The notes: a model not told the origin generated them from the letters alone. 47,187 nt of DNA from Eubacteriales bacterium (GCA_018385275.1 JAHAZM010000026.1:1-47187); one strand, 5' to 3'; shown: positions 24,786 through 33,483, counted from the stretch's first letter. Program-made: numbers and translations.

Positions 24786-26371
24786 TAGGTCAGCAACGGC
24801 GTGCCGCAGCCGTGGTCGCAGTAGGTGACCTCCGGCATGGCTGTCGCACCGCCGACAGGCGTGAAGCTGTGGCCGGTCGCCTCGATCGGCTCGTCGGTCG
24901 ACGAAAGCAGCTCGCCGCAGACCGTGCAGTGGATCTCGGTGTGGATGTTGCCGTCCTCGGTGCAGGTCGCGTCGGTTTGCGTCACCTCGGGCCGTCCTTC
25001 TTTATGGCCGGTCGCCTCGATCGGCTCGTCAGTCGAAGAAATCAGCGCACCGCAGACCGTGCAGTGGATCTCGGTGTGGATGTTGCCGTCCTCAGTGCAG
25101 GTCGCGTCGGTCCGCGTCACTTCGGGCCGTCCTTCTTTATGGCCGGTCGCTTCGATCGGCTCGTCAGTCGACGAAATCAGCTCGCCGCAGACCGTGCAGT
25201 GAATCTCTGTATGGATATTGCCGTCTTCCGTGCAGGTCGCGTCGGTTTGCGTGACCTCAGGCTGGCCCTCGGTATGCGCCAGTTTGGCGATCGGCTCGTC
25301 GCTCTGGCTCAGCAGTTCTCCGCAGACCGTACAATGCACTTCGGTATGCAGGACGCCTTCTGCCGAGCAAGTCGCTTCCTTCGTCACCGTCTGTACAGCC
25401 TGACCCTCAACGTGACCCGTCGCCTCAATCAGCTCGTCGTTTGACGAAATCAGCTCGCCGCAGACCGTGCAGTGAATCTCCGTATGGGTATTGCCGTCTT
25501 CCGTGCAGGTCGCCTCGGTACGAGTGACCTCAGGCTGACCCTCGGTGTGCTCAAGTTTCGCGATCGGCTCGTCGTTTGACGAAATCAGTTCTCCGCAGAC
25601 CGTGCAGCGAACTTCCGTATGGATATTACCGGCCTTGGAGCAGGTAGCCTCGGTGCGCGTCACCTGTTCCTGCCCGGGCTCGTGAACGTGGCCCGTGGCC
25701 GGCAGTACCGTATGCGTGCGCTCGATCTCGTTGCCGCAAACCGTGCAATAGACGACAACGTCATAGCCGCCCGGCTCCCTATCCGTCGGCTCGATATAGT
25801 TTTCCGTTACTTCCTCGCCGGGCGTATGCGGGAGCGGATCACCCAGCGTCGTATCCTCGTGCTCGTCACAGCGCGAGCAAATATAACGCACCCACGCGGC
25901 GCTGGTGCAGGTCGCTTCCTTTAACACGATGGGATGCTCCCTGTCATATTTGTGCGGCGCATCCGGCTTGCTGTTCCACAAATCGACAAACTCCTGCGCG
26001 CTGTAGCCTGTCTGGGGCTGCACGGCCGGCTGATGGATATGCTCTTCCAGAAACTCGCGGACAGGCAGGAAATGCCGCGCCGAGTCGCCGTCGAGGGCCT
26101 CCGCGCCTCCGACCACGATCGCCGCCGTCGCCGCTATCGCGATACCGGCGCGCGCAAACGAGCGCAGATATTTCCGCCAGGAAGCTTTCCGCTCCTCGCG
26201 CTTATCCTCGCCGTCGTTGGCTCCTTCGCTTCCCGTCCAGCCGGATTCAGCAAAACCGCGATTGGTCTCGGTCTGTTCCAGTACCTCGGCAAACTGCTCG
26301 CCGTTCTCCGGATATCCGAAATTTTCTTCACGGGAAACCGGAAATTCATTGTCGATATAGTCTTTTGCCAT
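24785..26371 (-). CDS. Membrane-anchored protein with six CxxC repeats, probably truncated
   Basis: A 528-residue protein. About 70 cytosolic polar residues come first, then one membrane span (AGIAIAATAAIVVGG). A linker with early CxxC pairs leads to six 45-46-residue repeats at 230-500, each with ATC...HTE...CTVCGELISS...E, and then a short CDHGCG segment. The cysteine pairs resemble small zinc-ribbon or disulfide units common in surface proteins of gut Firmicutes. No N-terminal signal peptide exists, so the span probably leaves the repeats outside. GGAGA precedes the ATG. Its stop TAA at 24785 lies just before the displaced C-terminal domain. Function unknown. Confidence 0.82.
   Translation of the reverse strand: MAKDYIDNEFPVSREENFGYPENGEQFAEVLEQTETNRGFAESGWTGSEGANDGEDKREERKASWRKYLRSFARAGIAIAATAAIVVGGAEALDGDSARHFLPVREFLEEHIHQPAVQPQTGYSAQEFVDLWNSKPDAPHKYDREHPIVLKEATCTSAAWVRYICSRCDEHEDTTLGDPLPHTPGEEVTENYIEPTDREPGGYDVVVYCTVCGNEIERTHTVLPATGHVHEPGQEQVTRTEATCSKAGNIHTEVRCTVCGELISSNDEPIAKLEHTEGQPEVTRTEATCTEDGNTHTEIHCTVCGELISSNDELIEATGHVEGQAVQTVTKEATCSAEGVLHTEVHCTVCGELLSQSDEPIAKLAHTEGQPEVTQTDATCTEDGNIHTEIHCTVCGELISSTDEPIEATGHKEGRPEVTRTDATCTEDGNIHTEIHCTVCGALISSTDEPIEATGHKEGRPEVTQTDATCTEDGNIHTEIHCTVCGELLSSTDEPIEATGHSFTPVGGATAMPEVTYCDHGCGTPLLT
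24872..25684 (-). repeat. Six tandem 135-138-bp coding repeats
   Basis: Units of 135 bp (one of 138 bp) encode the 45-residue CxxC modules. The three at the 3' end of the gene (24872-25276) are nearly identical in DNA; the upstream ones have diverged more. This suggests expansion by unequal recombination from one side. Confidence 0.88.
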
Positions 26372-26403
26372 TTCGTCTCCGAGTTATGAATAATTTTTGA
26401 CAA

Positions 26404-26452
26404 AAAGCTTGTAATTAAGCTTTATTATACATGAGAATTTTTGAATTTGCAA
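26404..26452 (-). promoter_or_regulatory. Promoter of the repeat protein gene with palindrome at the start site
   Basis: On the minus strand: TTGCAA (26447-26452), 17 bp, TATAAT (26424-26429). Immediately downstream, AAAGCTT and AAGCTTT form a palindrome (26404-26423) over the expected transcription start, an operator-like position. Confidence 0.7.
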
Positions 26453-26513
26453 GTTGTTTTATCGACGGCCGCGGCCGGGTGATTTCCCGCTCGGAAACCG
26501 TCGAAACAAGCAA

Positions 26514-26537
26514 AAACCGGGAACGTCGTCCCGGTTT
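26514..26537 (-). terminator. Intrinsic terminator of the ABC exporter operon
   Basis: AAACCGGGA / TCCCGGTTT hairpin followed on the minus strand by a T-run, 8 bases after the stop of the exporter gene. Confidence 0.85.
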
Positions 26538-26544
26538 CACCGTG

Positions 26545-28446
26545 TCATTCCAGTTCGAACGAACCGGTATAAAGCCGATAATAGGTGCCTTTCTGCGCCA
26601 CCAGCGTATCGTGATCGCCCCGCTCGATGATGCGGCCGTGATCGAGGACCAGGATAACGTCGGCGTTGCGGACCGTGCTGAGACGATGCGCGATAACGAA
26701 AACCGTGCGTCCCTCCATCAGCTTATCCATACCGCGCTGCACGATGGCCTCGGTATGCGTATCGATACTGCTCGTCGCCTCGTCGAGGATCAGACACGGC
26801 GGATCGGCCACCGCCGCCCGGGCGATGGCGATGAGCTGCCGCTGACCGGCGGACAGATTGGCGCCGTTGTTGGCCAGATCGGTCTCGTAGCCTTCCGGCA
26901 GTCGGGTGATAAAGTCGTCGGCCCCGGCCAGTTTCGCCGCCGCGACGCATTCCTCGTCGGTTGCGTCCAGTCGTCCGTAGCGGATATTCTCCAGCACCGT
27001 GCCGGAAAACAGATTGGTCTCCTGCAGAACGATGCCGAGCGACCGGCGCAGATCGGATTTTTTGATCTTATTGATGTTGATGCCGTCGTAGCGGATCTTG
27101 CCGTCGGCGATGTCGTAGAAGCGGTTGATCAGATTGGTGATCGTCGTTTTGCCCGCGCCGGTCGCGCCGACGAAAGCGACCTTCTGGCCCGGCTTGGCGT
27201 AAACGCTCACGTCGTAAAGGACCTGTTTATCCGGCACGTAACCGAAATCGACGTTCACCAGCCGGACGTCGCCGCGCAGCGGCACAAGCTCGACCGTGCC
27301 GGTCTCCCGATGCGGATGGCGCCACGCCCAGCGTCCGGTGCGCTCCTCCGTCTCGACGAGCGCGCCGTTTTCCTCGCGGACGTTCACCAGCGTGACGTAG
27401 CCGGCGTCGGTCTCGGGCTCCTCGTCGAGCAGCGCAAAGATGCGTTCCGCGCCGGCGCGGGCCATGACGATGGCGTTGATCTGCTGGCTCAGCTGATTGA
27501 CGTTGCCCGTGAATTGCTTGGCCATGTTGAGGAAGGGCACGACGAGACTGATGTGGAACGCCATGCCCGACAGGCTGAAATTGGTCGCGCCGGTCAGCAG
27601 GAAAATGCCGCCGGCCAGCGCCAGCACGACATAGAGGACGTTGCCGATATTGGCGATGATGGGCACGAGGACGTTGGCGTAGGCGTTGGCGCGGTAACTG
27701 TCGGAATACAGCTCCTCGTTGAGCGCGTCGAAATCGCGGACGGCGGTCTTTTCATGGCAGAAAACCTTGATGACCTTCTGGCCGTTCATCATTTCCTGCA
27801 CGAAGCCCTCCGTCGCGGCGATGGAGCGCTGCTGACGGACAAAATACCGGGCCGAGCCGCCGCCGACCTTTTTGGTCACGAAGATCATGGCCACCACGCC
27901 CAGCAGCAGCACAAGCGTCATCCACACGCTGAAATAGAGCATGATCGCCAGGACGCTCAGGACGATGACGCCGGACTGGATCAGCGAGGGGAAGGATTGC
28001 GAGACCAACTGACGCAGCGTATCGATGTCGTTGGTATAATAACTCATGATGTCGCCGTGCTTGCGGCGGTCGAAATAGCGGATCGGCAGGTCCCGCATAT
28101 GCGCGAACATTTCCTGGCGCATTTTATTGAGGAAACCCTGCGTCATATACGCCATGATCTGCGTGTAGGCGGTCATGGAAAGAACGGACAGCACGTACAG
28201 ACCGGCCAGCAGCACGACGTTGGGGATGATAACGGCGGACGCGCCGGCCCAGTCGCCGCTGAGGTACCACTCCTCGATGAGGGCCAGCACCTTCTGCATG
28301 AAAACGGCCGGAACGGCCGACACGACCGAGGAAAACACGATGAGCGCGACGGTCAGCGGCGCCAGGACCGGATAATAGCCGAACAGTTTTTTGACGGTGC
28401 GGAGCATGCTGCCGAAGCTGCCGCGGAGATCCCGTTTGTCTTTCAT
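26545..28446 (-). CDS. ABC exporter half-transporter with canonical ATP site residues
   Basis: A 633-residue half-exporter: six membrane spans (residues ~40-330), then an ATPase domain. Walker A is GATGAGKTT, the signature LSAGQ, Walker B LILDEATSSID with the catalytic Glu, and the H-loop VIAHRLS. A loop of about 25 residues (TGRWAWRHPHRETG) is inserted before the first ATPase strand. It pairs with the half encoded upstream, whose stop overlaps its ATG (ATGA). Related heterodimers (LmrCD, BmrCD, TM287/288) export drugs or lipids. Substrate unknown. Confidence 0.93.
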   Translation of the reverse strand: MKDKRDLRGSFGSMLRTVKKLFGYYPVLAPLTVALIVFSSVVSAVPAVFMQKVLALIEEWYLSGDWAGASAVIIPNVVLLAGLYVLSVLSMTAYTQIMAYMTQGFLNKMRQEMFAHMRDLPIRYFDRRKHGDIMSYYTNDIDTLRQLVSQSFPSLIQSGVIVLSVLAIMLYFSVWMTLVLLLGVVAMIFVTKKVGGGSARYFVRQQRSIAATEGFVQEMMNGQKVIKVFCHEKTAVRDFDALNEELYSDSYRANAYANVLVPIIANIGNVLYVVLALAGGIFLLTGATNFSLSGMAFHISLVVPFLNMAKQFTGNVNQLSQQINAIVMARAGAERIFALLDEEPETDAGYVTLVNVREENGALVETEERTGRWAWRHPHRETGTVELVPLRGDVRLVNVDFGYVPDKQVLYDVSVYAKPGQKVAFVGATGAGKTTITNLINRFYDIADGKIRYDGININKIKKSDLRRSLGIVLQETNLFSGTVLENIRYGRLDATDEECVAAAKLAGADDFITRLPEGYETDLANNGANLSAGQRQLIAIARAAVADPPCLILDEATSSIDTHTEAIVQRGMDKLMEGRTVFVIAHRLSTVRNADVILVLDHGRIIERGDHDTLVAQKGTYYRLYTGSFELE

Positions 28447-30188
28447 GCCTCGGCGCCTCCTTTCGCTCCGGTCTGCTCCTGATAGATCTCGCGGTAAACG
28501 CCGCAGGAAGCGAGCAGCTCGTCGTGGCTGCCCGCCGCCGCGATGCGGCCGTTGTCCAGCACCAGGATCAGATCCGCGTCGGCCACGGAAGCCACGCGCT
28601 GCGCGATGATGAGTTTGGTCACGTTCGGAATGCGGGTGGCGAATCCGGCGCGGATCGCCGCGTCGGTCGCGGTGTCGACCGCGCTGGTCGAGTCGTCGAG
28701 GATCAGGATCTTCGGCTTTTTCAGAAGGGCGCGGGCGATGCAGAGCCTCTGTTTCTGCCCGCCGGAAACGTTCGTGCCGCCCTGCTCGATATGCGTGTCG
28801 TACCCGTCGGGGAAAGAGCGGATGAATTCGTCCGCCTGCGCGATCCGGCAGGCTTCCTCGATCTGCTCGTCGGTGGCCTCCGCGTTCCCCCAACGCAGGT
28901 TCTCGCGGATCGTGCCGCTGAAAAGCAGGTTTTTCTGCAGGACCATCGCGACGCTGTCGCGCAGGGCCGTCAGCGAATACTCCCGCACGTCGCGGCCGCC
29001 CACGCGGACGGTCCCCTCCGTCGCGTCGTAAAGACGCGGGATGAGCTGGACCAGCGTCGTTTTGCCCGTTCCCGTGCCGCCGAGGATGCCGACGGTCTGT
29101 CCCGGGCGGATATGCAGGTCAATATCCTGCAAAGCCCAGAGTTTGGCCTTTTCGCTGTATTTGAAGGATACGTCCTCGAAATCGATCCTCCCGTCGGCTA
29201 CTTCCGTAAGCGGCTCGGCCGGTTCCGTCAGGGCGGGCGTTTCGGAAAGCACCTCGCCGATGCGGCGCATGGATTCGGCCGACATCGTGAGGATGACGTA
29301 GATGATGGAAATGAGCATCAGGCTCATGAGGATCTGGAAGCCGTAGGTCAGCATGGCGCCCATCTGCCCCACGTCGATCGTCGTGCCCTGATTGGTGATG
29401 ATGAGGCGCGAGCCGACCAGCAGGACGAAGACCATATTGAAATACAGGCAGAACTGCATGAGCGGATTGTTGATCGCCACGATCCGCTCGGCGCGGGTGA
29501 AATCCCGGCAGATATCCTCGCTGGCGGCGGCGAATTTCTTTTTTTCATGCGCTTCGCGCGAAAAGCCCTTGACGACGCGCATCCCGCGAACGTTTTCTTC
29601 CACGGATTCGTTGAGGCGGTCGTACTTGCGGAAGACCGCGCGAAAAGCGGGCATGGCTTTGCGCGCCACGAACCAGAGACCGAACCCGAGGATCGGGATG
29701 ACGATGACGAACGTCGTCGCCAGCGCCCCGCCCATGACGTAACCCATGATGATGGCGAAAATCAGCATCAGCGGCGCGCGCACGGCGGTGCGGATAATCA
29801 TCATATACGACATCTGCACGTTGCTCACGTCCGTCGTCATGCGCGTCACGAGCGACGCCGTCGAAAAACGGTCGATGTTTTCAAACGAAAAACTCTGGAT
29901 ACGGGCGAAAATATCGTGACGCAGGTTTTTGGCAAAGCCGGCCGACGCCTTGGCGCAGGTCTTGCCGGCCAGACCGCCGCAGGTCAGCGACACGCAGGCC
30001 ATTCCGACCAGGATCAGGCCGGTGCGCAGGATGCTTCCCAGCTCTGCGCCGGCTTTGATGGCGTTGACCATGTCCGCCGTCATGAACGGGATCAGCACCT
30101 CGATAAAAACTTCTCCCACGATCAGCAGAAGCGTCGTGATCGTGGGTGCTTTATACTCCCGGACGCAGCCGGCTAATTTTTTCAGCAA
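28443..30188 (-). CDS. ABC exporter half-transporter with a degenerate ATP site
   Basis: About 581 residues with six spans and an ATPase domain. Walker A is GGTGTGKTT and the signature VSGGQ. The Walker B catalytic Glu is Asp (ILILDDSTSAVD) and the switch His is Gln (IIAQRVAS), so one composite ATP site should not hydrolyse. This is the pattern of heterodimeric exporters. The start is a TTG at 30188 with GAAGGG 9 bases upstream; a TTG two codons earlier is too close to it. No ATG fits. Confidence 0.9.
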   Translation of the reverse strand: MLKKLAGCVREYKAPTITTLLLIVGEVFIEVLIPFMTADMVNAIKAGAELGSILRTGLILVGMACVSLTCGGLAGKTCAKASAGFAKNLRHDIFARIQSFSFENIDRFSTASLVTRMTTDVSNVQMSYMMIIRTAVRAPLMLIFAIIMGYVMGGALATTFVIVIPILGFGLWFVARKAMPAFRAVFRKYDRLNESVEENVRGMRVVKGFSREAHEKKKFAAASEDICRDFTRAERIVAINNPLMQFCLYFNMVFVLLVGSRLIITNQGTTIDVGQMGAMLTYGFQILMSLMLISIIYVILTMSAESMRRIGEVLSETPALTEPAEPLTEVADGRIDFEDVSFKYSEKAKLWALQDIDLHIRPGQTVGILGGTGTGKTTLVQLIPRLYDATEGTVRVGGRDVREYSLTALRDSVAMVLQKNLLFSGTIRENLRWGNAEATDEQIEEACRIAQADEFIRSFPDGYDTHIEQGGTNVSGGQKQRLCIARALLKKPKILILDDSTSAVDTATDAAIRAGFATRIPNVTKLIIAQRVASVADADLILVLDNGRIAAAGSHDELLASCGVYREIYQEQTGAKGGAEA

Positions 30189-30227
30189 AAACAAGGTCCC
30201 TTCTTTCCCGTAAGGATCAACAAAATC

Positions 30228-30256
30228 ATTCTAACAGCAAATATTTTTTCTGTCAA
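30228..30256 (-). promoter_or_regulatory. Promoter of the ABC exporter pair
   Basis: On the minus strand: TTGACA (30251-30256), 17 bp, TAGAAT (30228-30233). It starts 6 bases past the chromate transporter stop, with no terminator between, so read-through is possible. Confidence 0.8.
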
Positions 30257-30261
30257 AGCAA

Positions 30262-30834
30262 TCAGCCCAACAGCTCGCCCGCGTAGCCGACGGCGATCCC
30301 GACGACGGCGGACAGGCCGATGATGAGGATCGGGCTTTTTTTGGTGAAAGCCAGCGCCGCCGCGCCGCAGAAGATGACGACGGCGGAGAGGAACGGCAGG
30401 CTCAGCGCGCCGCCTCCGCCGGCCAGCGCCGCGGAAAACACGCTCCAGCCGACCGTGACGACGGCCGAGGCGATAAGGCCCACCGTCGCCGGGCGCAGTC
30501 CGCTCATGCAGCCTTTCACGATCGCGCTGTCCTTGAATTTCATGAAAAACGCGGCGATGAGCAGGATAATAACGAACGACGGCAGCACGACGCCGAGCGT
30601 CGCGGCCACGGCGCCGAAAAATCCGCCCACCGTCGAACCGACGTAGGTCGCGGCGTTGACGGCGAAAGGACCGGGCGTGCTTTCGGACACGGCGATGAAA
30701 TTGACGAGCTCTTCCGTGCTCATCCAGCCGTGCGCGGCCACCGCGTCCTGAATGAGCGGCAGCATCGCGTAGCCGCCGCCGAAGGTGAACGCGCCGATCT
30801 CGAGGAAGGTCAGAAACAGCTCCAGCACGATCAT
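30262..30834 (-). CDS. Chromate transporter (CHR) family subunit, downstream gene
   Basis: A 190-residue membrane protein of the short-chain CHR family. The motif FLEIGAFTFGGGYAMLPLIQ is followed by the ESTPGPFAVNAATYVG signature and six or so hydrophobic segments. Short CHR proteins work as pairs of oppositely oriented halves. The partner is encoded upstream, with the stop overlapping this ATG (ATGA). Chromate is the family's namesake substrate; the physiological anion may be sulfate or something else. Confidence 0.9.
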   Translation of the reverse strand: MIVLELFLTFLEIGAFTFGGGYAMLPLIQDAVAAHGWMSTEELVNFIAVSESTPGPFAVNAATYVGSTVGGFFGAVAATLGVVLPSFVIILLIAAFFMKFKDSAIVKGCMSGLRPATVGLIASAVVTVGWSVFSAALAGGGGALSLPFLSAVVIFCGAAALAFTKKSPILIIGLSAVVGIAVGYAGELLG

Positions 30835-31379
30835 TTCTTCACCTTCCTTCCGGCCAGCAGGCTCGCCGTAAGGCCGAGCAGTCCGCAGACGATGATGATG
30901 AAAATGACGCTGATATCGGTAAAAGCCGCGACCAGGAACGCCGCCGCCATCAGCACGTAGGCGATCAGACCCTTCGGGCACTGCTTATACATCGACCAGA
31001 GCGCGCGCAGGATCAGCGCCAGCACGCCGGCGCGGATGCCGGCGAACGCGTAGCGCACCGGCGGGAGAGAGGAAAACTGTCTGAGCAGCAGGGAAACGAG
31101 ATAAATGATGACGAACGACGGCACGATCACGCCGAAGGTCGCGCAGGCCGCGCCGAACACGCCGCCGACGCGGAAGCCGACGAACGTCGCCGTGTTGATG
31201 GCGATGGGCCCCGGCGTGCTCTCGGCGATGGCGATGATATCGAGAATATCCTTCTCCTCCAACCAGCGCGTCCGGTCGACCACCTCCCGCTGGATCAGCG
31301 GGATCATGGCGTAACCGCCGCCGAAGGTGAACGCGCCGATCTTGGCGAACGTCAGGAACAGTTTAAGATATTTGTTCAC
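30831..31379 (-). CDS. Chromate transporter (CHR) family subunit, upstream gene
   Basis: A 182-residue partner of the downstream CHR subunit. It has FAKIGAFTFGGGYAMIPLIQ, the AESTPGPIAINTATFVG signature, and a positively charged end (GRKVKK). The start is GTG at 31379 with AAGGAG 7 bases upstream. It is divergent from the aldo/keto reductase gene across an overlapping promoter region. Confidence 0.9.
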   Translation of the reverse strand: MNKYLKLFLTFAKIGAFTFGGGYAMIPLIQREVVDRTRWLEEKDILDIIAIAESTPGPIAINTATFVGFRVGGVFGAACATFGVIVPSFVIIYLVSLLLRQFSSLPPVRYAFAGIRAGVLALILRALWSMYKQCPKGLIAYVLMAAAFLVAAFTDISVIFIIIVCGLLGLTASLLAGRKVKK

Positions 31380-31396
31380 ATTTCCGCTCCTTGCTC

Positions 31397-31425
31397 TTGC
31401 TTTACGGTAAGCATTATAATATAAT
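31397..31425 (+). promoter_or_regulatory. Promoter of the aldo/keto reductase gene
   Basis: TTGCTT (31397-31402), 17 bp, TATAAT (31420-31425). Its core overlaps the minus-strand promoter of the chromate transporter pair. Confidence 0.65.
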
Positions 31426-31441
31426 ATAAACAAGTTGACAA
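31413..31441 (-). promoter_or_regulatory. Promoter of the chromate transporter pair
   Basis: On the minus strand: TTGTCA (31436-31441), 17 bp, TATAAT (31413-31418). It interlocks with the opposite promoter, so RNA polymerase can probably occupy only one at a time. Confidence 0.65.
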
Positions 31442-31457
31442 GCGGGAGGATGGAAAA

Positions 31458-32567
31458 ATGGACGTTTTCGACAAAGTCAAAGGAAAACTCGGTTTCGGCT
31501 GCATGCGCCTGCCGATGCGGGGCGACGAGGTCAATCGGGAGGAAGTGTGCCGGATGGTCGACGATTTTCTGGCGCACGGGTTCAATTATTTCGATACCGC
31601 GCACGGATATATCGGGGGAAAAAGCGAAACGGCCCTGCGCGACTGTCTGACGAGCCGCTACGACCGGAGCGCCTATCTGATGGCGAATAAGCTGTCCGAT
31701 CCGTTCTTCGAGAACCGCGCGGGCATCCGGCCGTTTTTCCGCACACAGCTGGAGGCCACCGGCGCCGGGTATTTCGACTACTATCTGATCCACGCCGTGG
31801 GGCCGTGGAATTACGACAAATACCGCGCCTGCGGGGCCTTCGAGGAAGCGGCCGCGCTCAAAGCCGATGGGCTCGTACGGCACGTGGGCTTTTCGTTCCA
31901 CGGCGACGCGGCGCTGATGGAGCGCGTCCTGCGCGAAAAAGGCGATCTGGTCGAATTCGTCCAGCTGCAGATCAATTATCTGGATTACGACGACGAATCC
32001 GTGCAGGGCCGGAAGCTGATCGGGACGGTGACCGCGGCGGGTCTTCCTGTCGTCGTCATGGAGCCGGTCAAAGGCGGCGCGCTGGTGGATCTGCCCGCCT
32101 CGGTGCGCGAGCTCTTCGGACAAGAAGGAATGCGCCCGGCGGACGCGGCGTTCGCTTTCGCCGCTTCGCGTCCGGGCGTGCGGGTCGTGCTCTCCGGCAT
32201 GAGCAACCGCGCGCAGATGCTGGACAATCTGCGGATCTTTGCCGCGGACCCGTCCCTGACGCGGGAGCAGGAGGAGATCCTGGCCGAAGCGGTGCGCCGG
32301 ATCCGCGCCATCGAGCTCATCGGCTGCACCTCGTGCCGCTACTGCACCAAAGGCTGCCCGGCCGGGATCGATATCCCCGGCATTTTCACCGCCGTCAATC
32401 AGATGCGGCGCTTCGGCGTCGCCACCGCGCGCGGTCACTACGCCCACGTCACGAAAACCGCCGGCCCGGACGACTGCCTCGCCTGCGGCGCCTGCGAGCA
32501 GAGCTGCCCGCAGCACCTGCCCATCCGCGATCTGCTGCGCGAAGCCGGAGACGCGTTCCGGGGCTGA
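31458..32567 (+). CDS. Aldo/keto reductase with C-terminal 4Fe-4S ferredoxin domain
   Basis: A 369-residue fusion. Residues 1-280 form the (beta/alpha)8 barrel with the catalytic tetrad D46, Y51, K78 and H112. From residue 290 two cysteine clusters follow (CTSCRYCTKGCP and CLACGACEQSCPQ), enough for two 4Fe-4S centres. Such fusions are common in strict anaerobes and probably take electrons from ferredoxin. Substrate unknown. GGGAGG lies 8 bases before the ATG; an out-of-frame ATG at 31450 is ignored. It is a single-gene transcript. Confidence 0.93.
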   Translation: MDVFDKVKGKLGFGCMRLPMRGDEVNREEVCRMVDDFLAHGFNYFDTAHGYIGGKSETALRDCLTSRYDRSAYLMANKLSDPFFENRAGIRPFFRTQLEATGAGYFDYYLIHAVGPWNYDKYRACGAFEEAAALKADGLVRHVGFSFHGDAALMERVLREKGDLVEFVQLQINYLDYDDESVQGRKLIGTVTAAGLPVVVMEPVKGGALVDLPASVRELFGQEGMRPADAAFAFAASRPGVRVVLSGMSNRAQMLDNLRIFAADPSLTREQEEILAEAVRRIRAIELIGCTSCRYCTKGCPAGIDIPGIFTAVNQMRRFGVATARGHYAHVTKTAGPDDCLACGACEQSCPQHLPIRDLLREAGDAFRG

Positions 32568-32590
32568 TTCATGTATATTTAAGGAAGCTC

Positions 32591-32619
32591 TTTACAGAAG
32601 CGACAGTTTATGATACGAT
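32591..32619 (+). promoter_or_regulatory. Promoter of the first AraC-type regulator gene
   Basis: TTTACA (32591-32596), 17 bp, TACGAT (32614-32619), then AAGGAGG and a GTG start. Confidence 0.65.
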
Positions 32620-32659
32620 GAAAGCAACCCTCGGTCATGGATAAAAAGGAGGCTGTTTT

Positions 32660-33472
32660 GTGATCTGCCGCTATGCACCCACCTTCATGAGAAAAGTCGT
32701 TGACGGAGGCATTGTTCCGCTGGTCGGAGGAGAGATCCACGCCTCCCGTACCTTACCGCTTCATGTGCTTCTGTACATTATTTCCGGCGAATGGGACCTG
32801 CGTCAGCAGGATGAATATTTTCAGCTTCGCAAAGACGACGCGATCCTGATGCACAGCGGATTGCACCACGAGGGCGTGCACGGCGCCGCGCCCAACACGC
32901 GGGTCATGTGGATCCACTTTACAACAGGGGAAGGCGACGCGGTCGGCGCCGGAGACAATCCGACGGCGATCTGCGTCGAAACGCTGACACACTGCGCCTC
33001 CAATCCGCGCATCCGTCAGTTGATGGAGCACATCATCGAGCTCAAAAACAAAGATCAGCGCCGCGATTTCATCAAAGAATCCGCCGTCCTGCACGAGCTG
33101 TTGTGCGAGATGTCGGAAACCCAGAACGGTTCGTTCCATCCCTACAGGAATTTCGCGCGGGACGTCTCAAACTTCTTTATCGATCACAAGAACCGTTTCT
33201 ACTCAGGCAAGCAGTTGGAGGACATATTCGGGCTCGACATCAAGACCATCAATAAACGCTTCAAAGCCGAATGCGGCGAAAGCATCTACCGCTTTCAGCT
33301 TCGGTTCCATCTGCAGGGCGTGTACAATTATCTGGAGATCTGTCCCAACATCCGCATGAGCGAGTTGGCCGAAATGTTCGGCTTCTGCGACGAATACCAT
33401 ATGAGCCGGGTCTTCAAAAAAGAATACGGGATCACGCCCGCGCAGCGGCGCAACGAACTGCTGAAGCGGTAA
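32660..33472 (+). CDS. AraC family transcriptional regulator
   Basis: A 270-residue protein. An N-terminal cupin-like sensor (HVLLYIISGEWDLRQQDEYFQLRKDDAILM) is followed by a linker and two helix-turn-helix units at the C-terminus, including ELAEMFGFCDEYHMSRVFKKEYGITPAQRR. The start is GTG with AAGGAGG 7 bases upstream. Its neighbours suggest control of the adjacent beta-helix gene or of the Fe-S aldo/keto reductase, but no operator was found. Confidence 0.9.
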   Translation: MICRYAPTFMRKVVDGGIVPLVGGEIHASRTLPLHVLLYIISGEWDLRQQDEYFQLRKDDAILMHSGLHHEGVHGAAPNTRVMWIHFTTGEGDAVGAGDNPTAICVETLTHCASNPRIRQLMEHIIELKNKDQRRDFIKESAVLHELLCEMSETQNGSFHPYRNFARDVSNFFIDHKNRFYSGKQLEDIFGLDIKTINKRFKAECGESIYRFQLRFHLQGVYNYLEICPNIRMSELAEMFGFCDEYHMSRVFKKEYGITPAQRRNELLKR

Positions 33473-33483
33473 CCGGACGCAAA

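Noticed and set aside
24872-25684. CRISPR-like regular repeats
   Set aside because: The units are 135 bp, coding and in frame, with no unique spacers.
28447-28893. N-terminal extension of the downstream ABC half-exporter into the upstream gene
   Set aside because: The extended part is out-of-frame sequence of the upstream ATPase domain; the real start overlaps the stop as ATGA at 28443-28446.
31435-31440. TTGACA just before the aldo/keto reductase Shine-Dalgarno as a plus-strand -35 box
   Set aside because: It lies within about 20 bases of the start codon with no -10 after it. It is better read as part of the minus-strand promoter.
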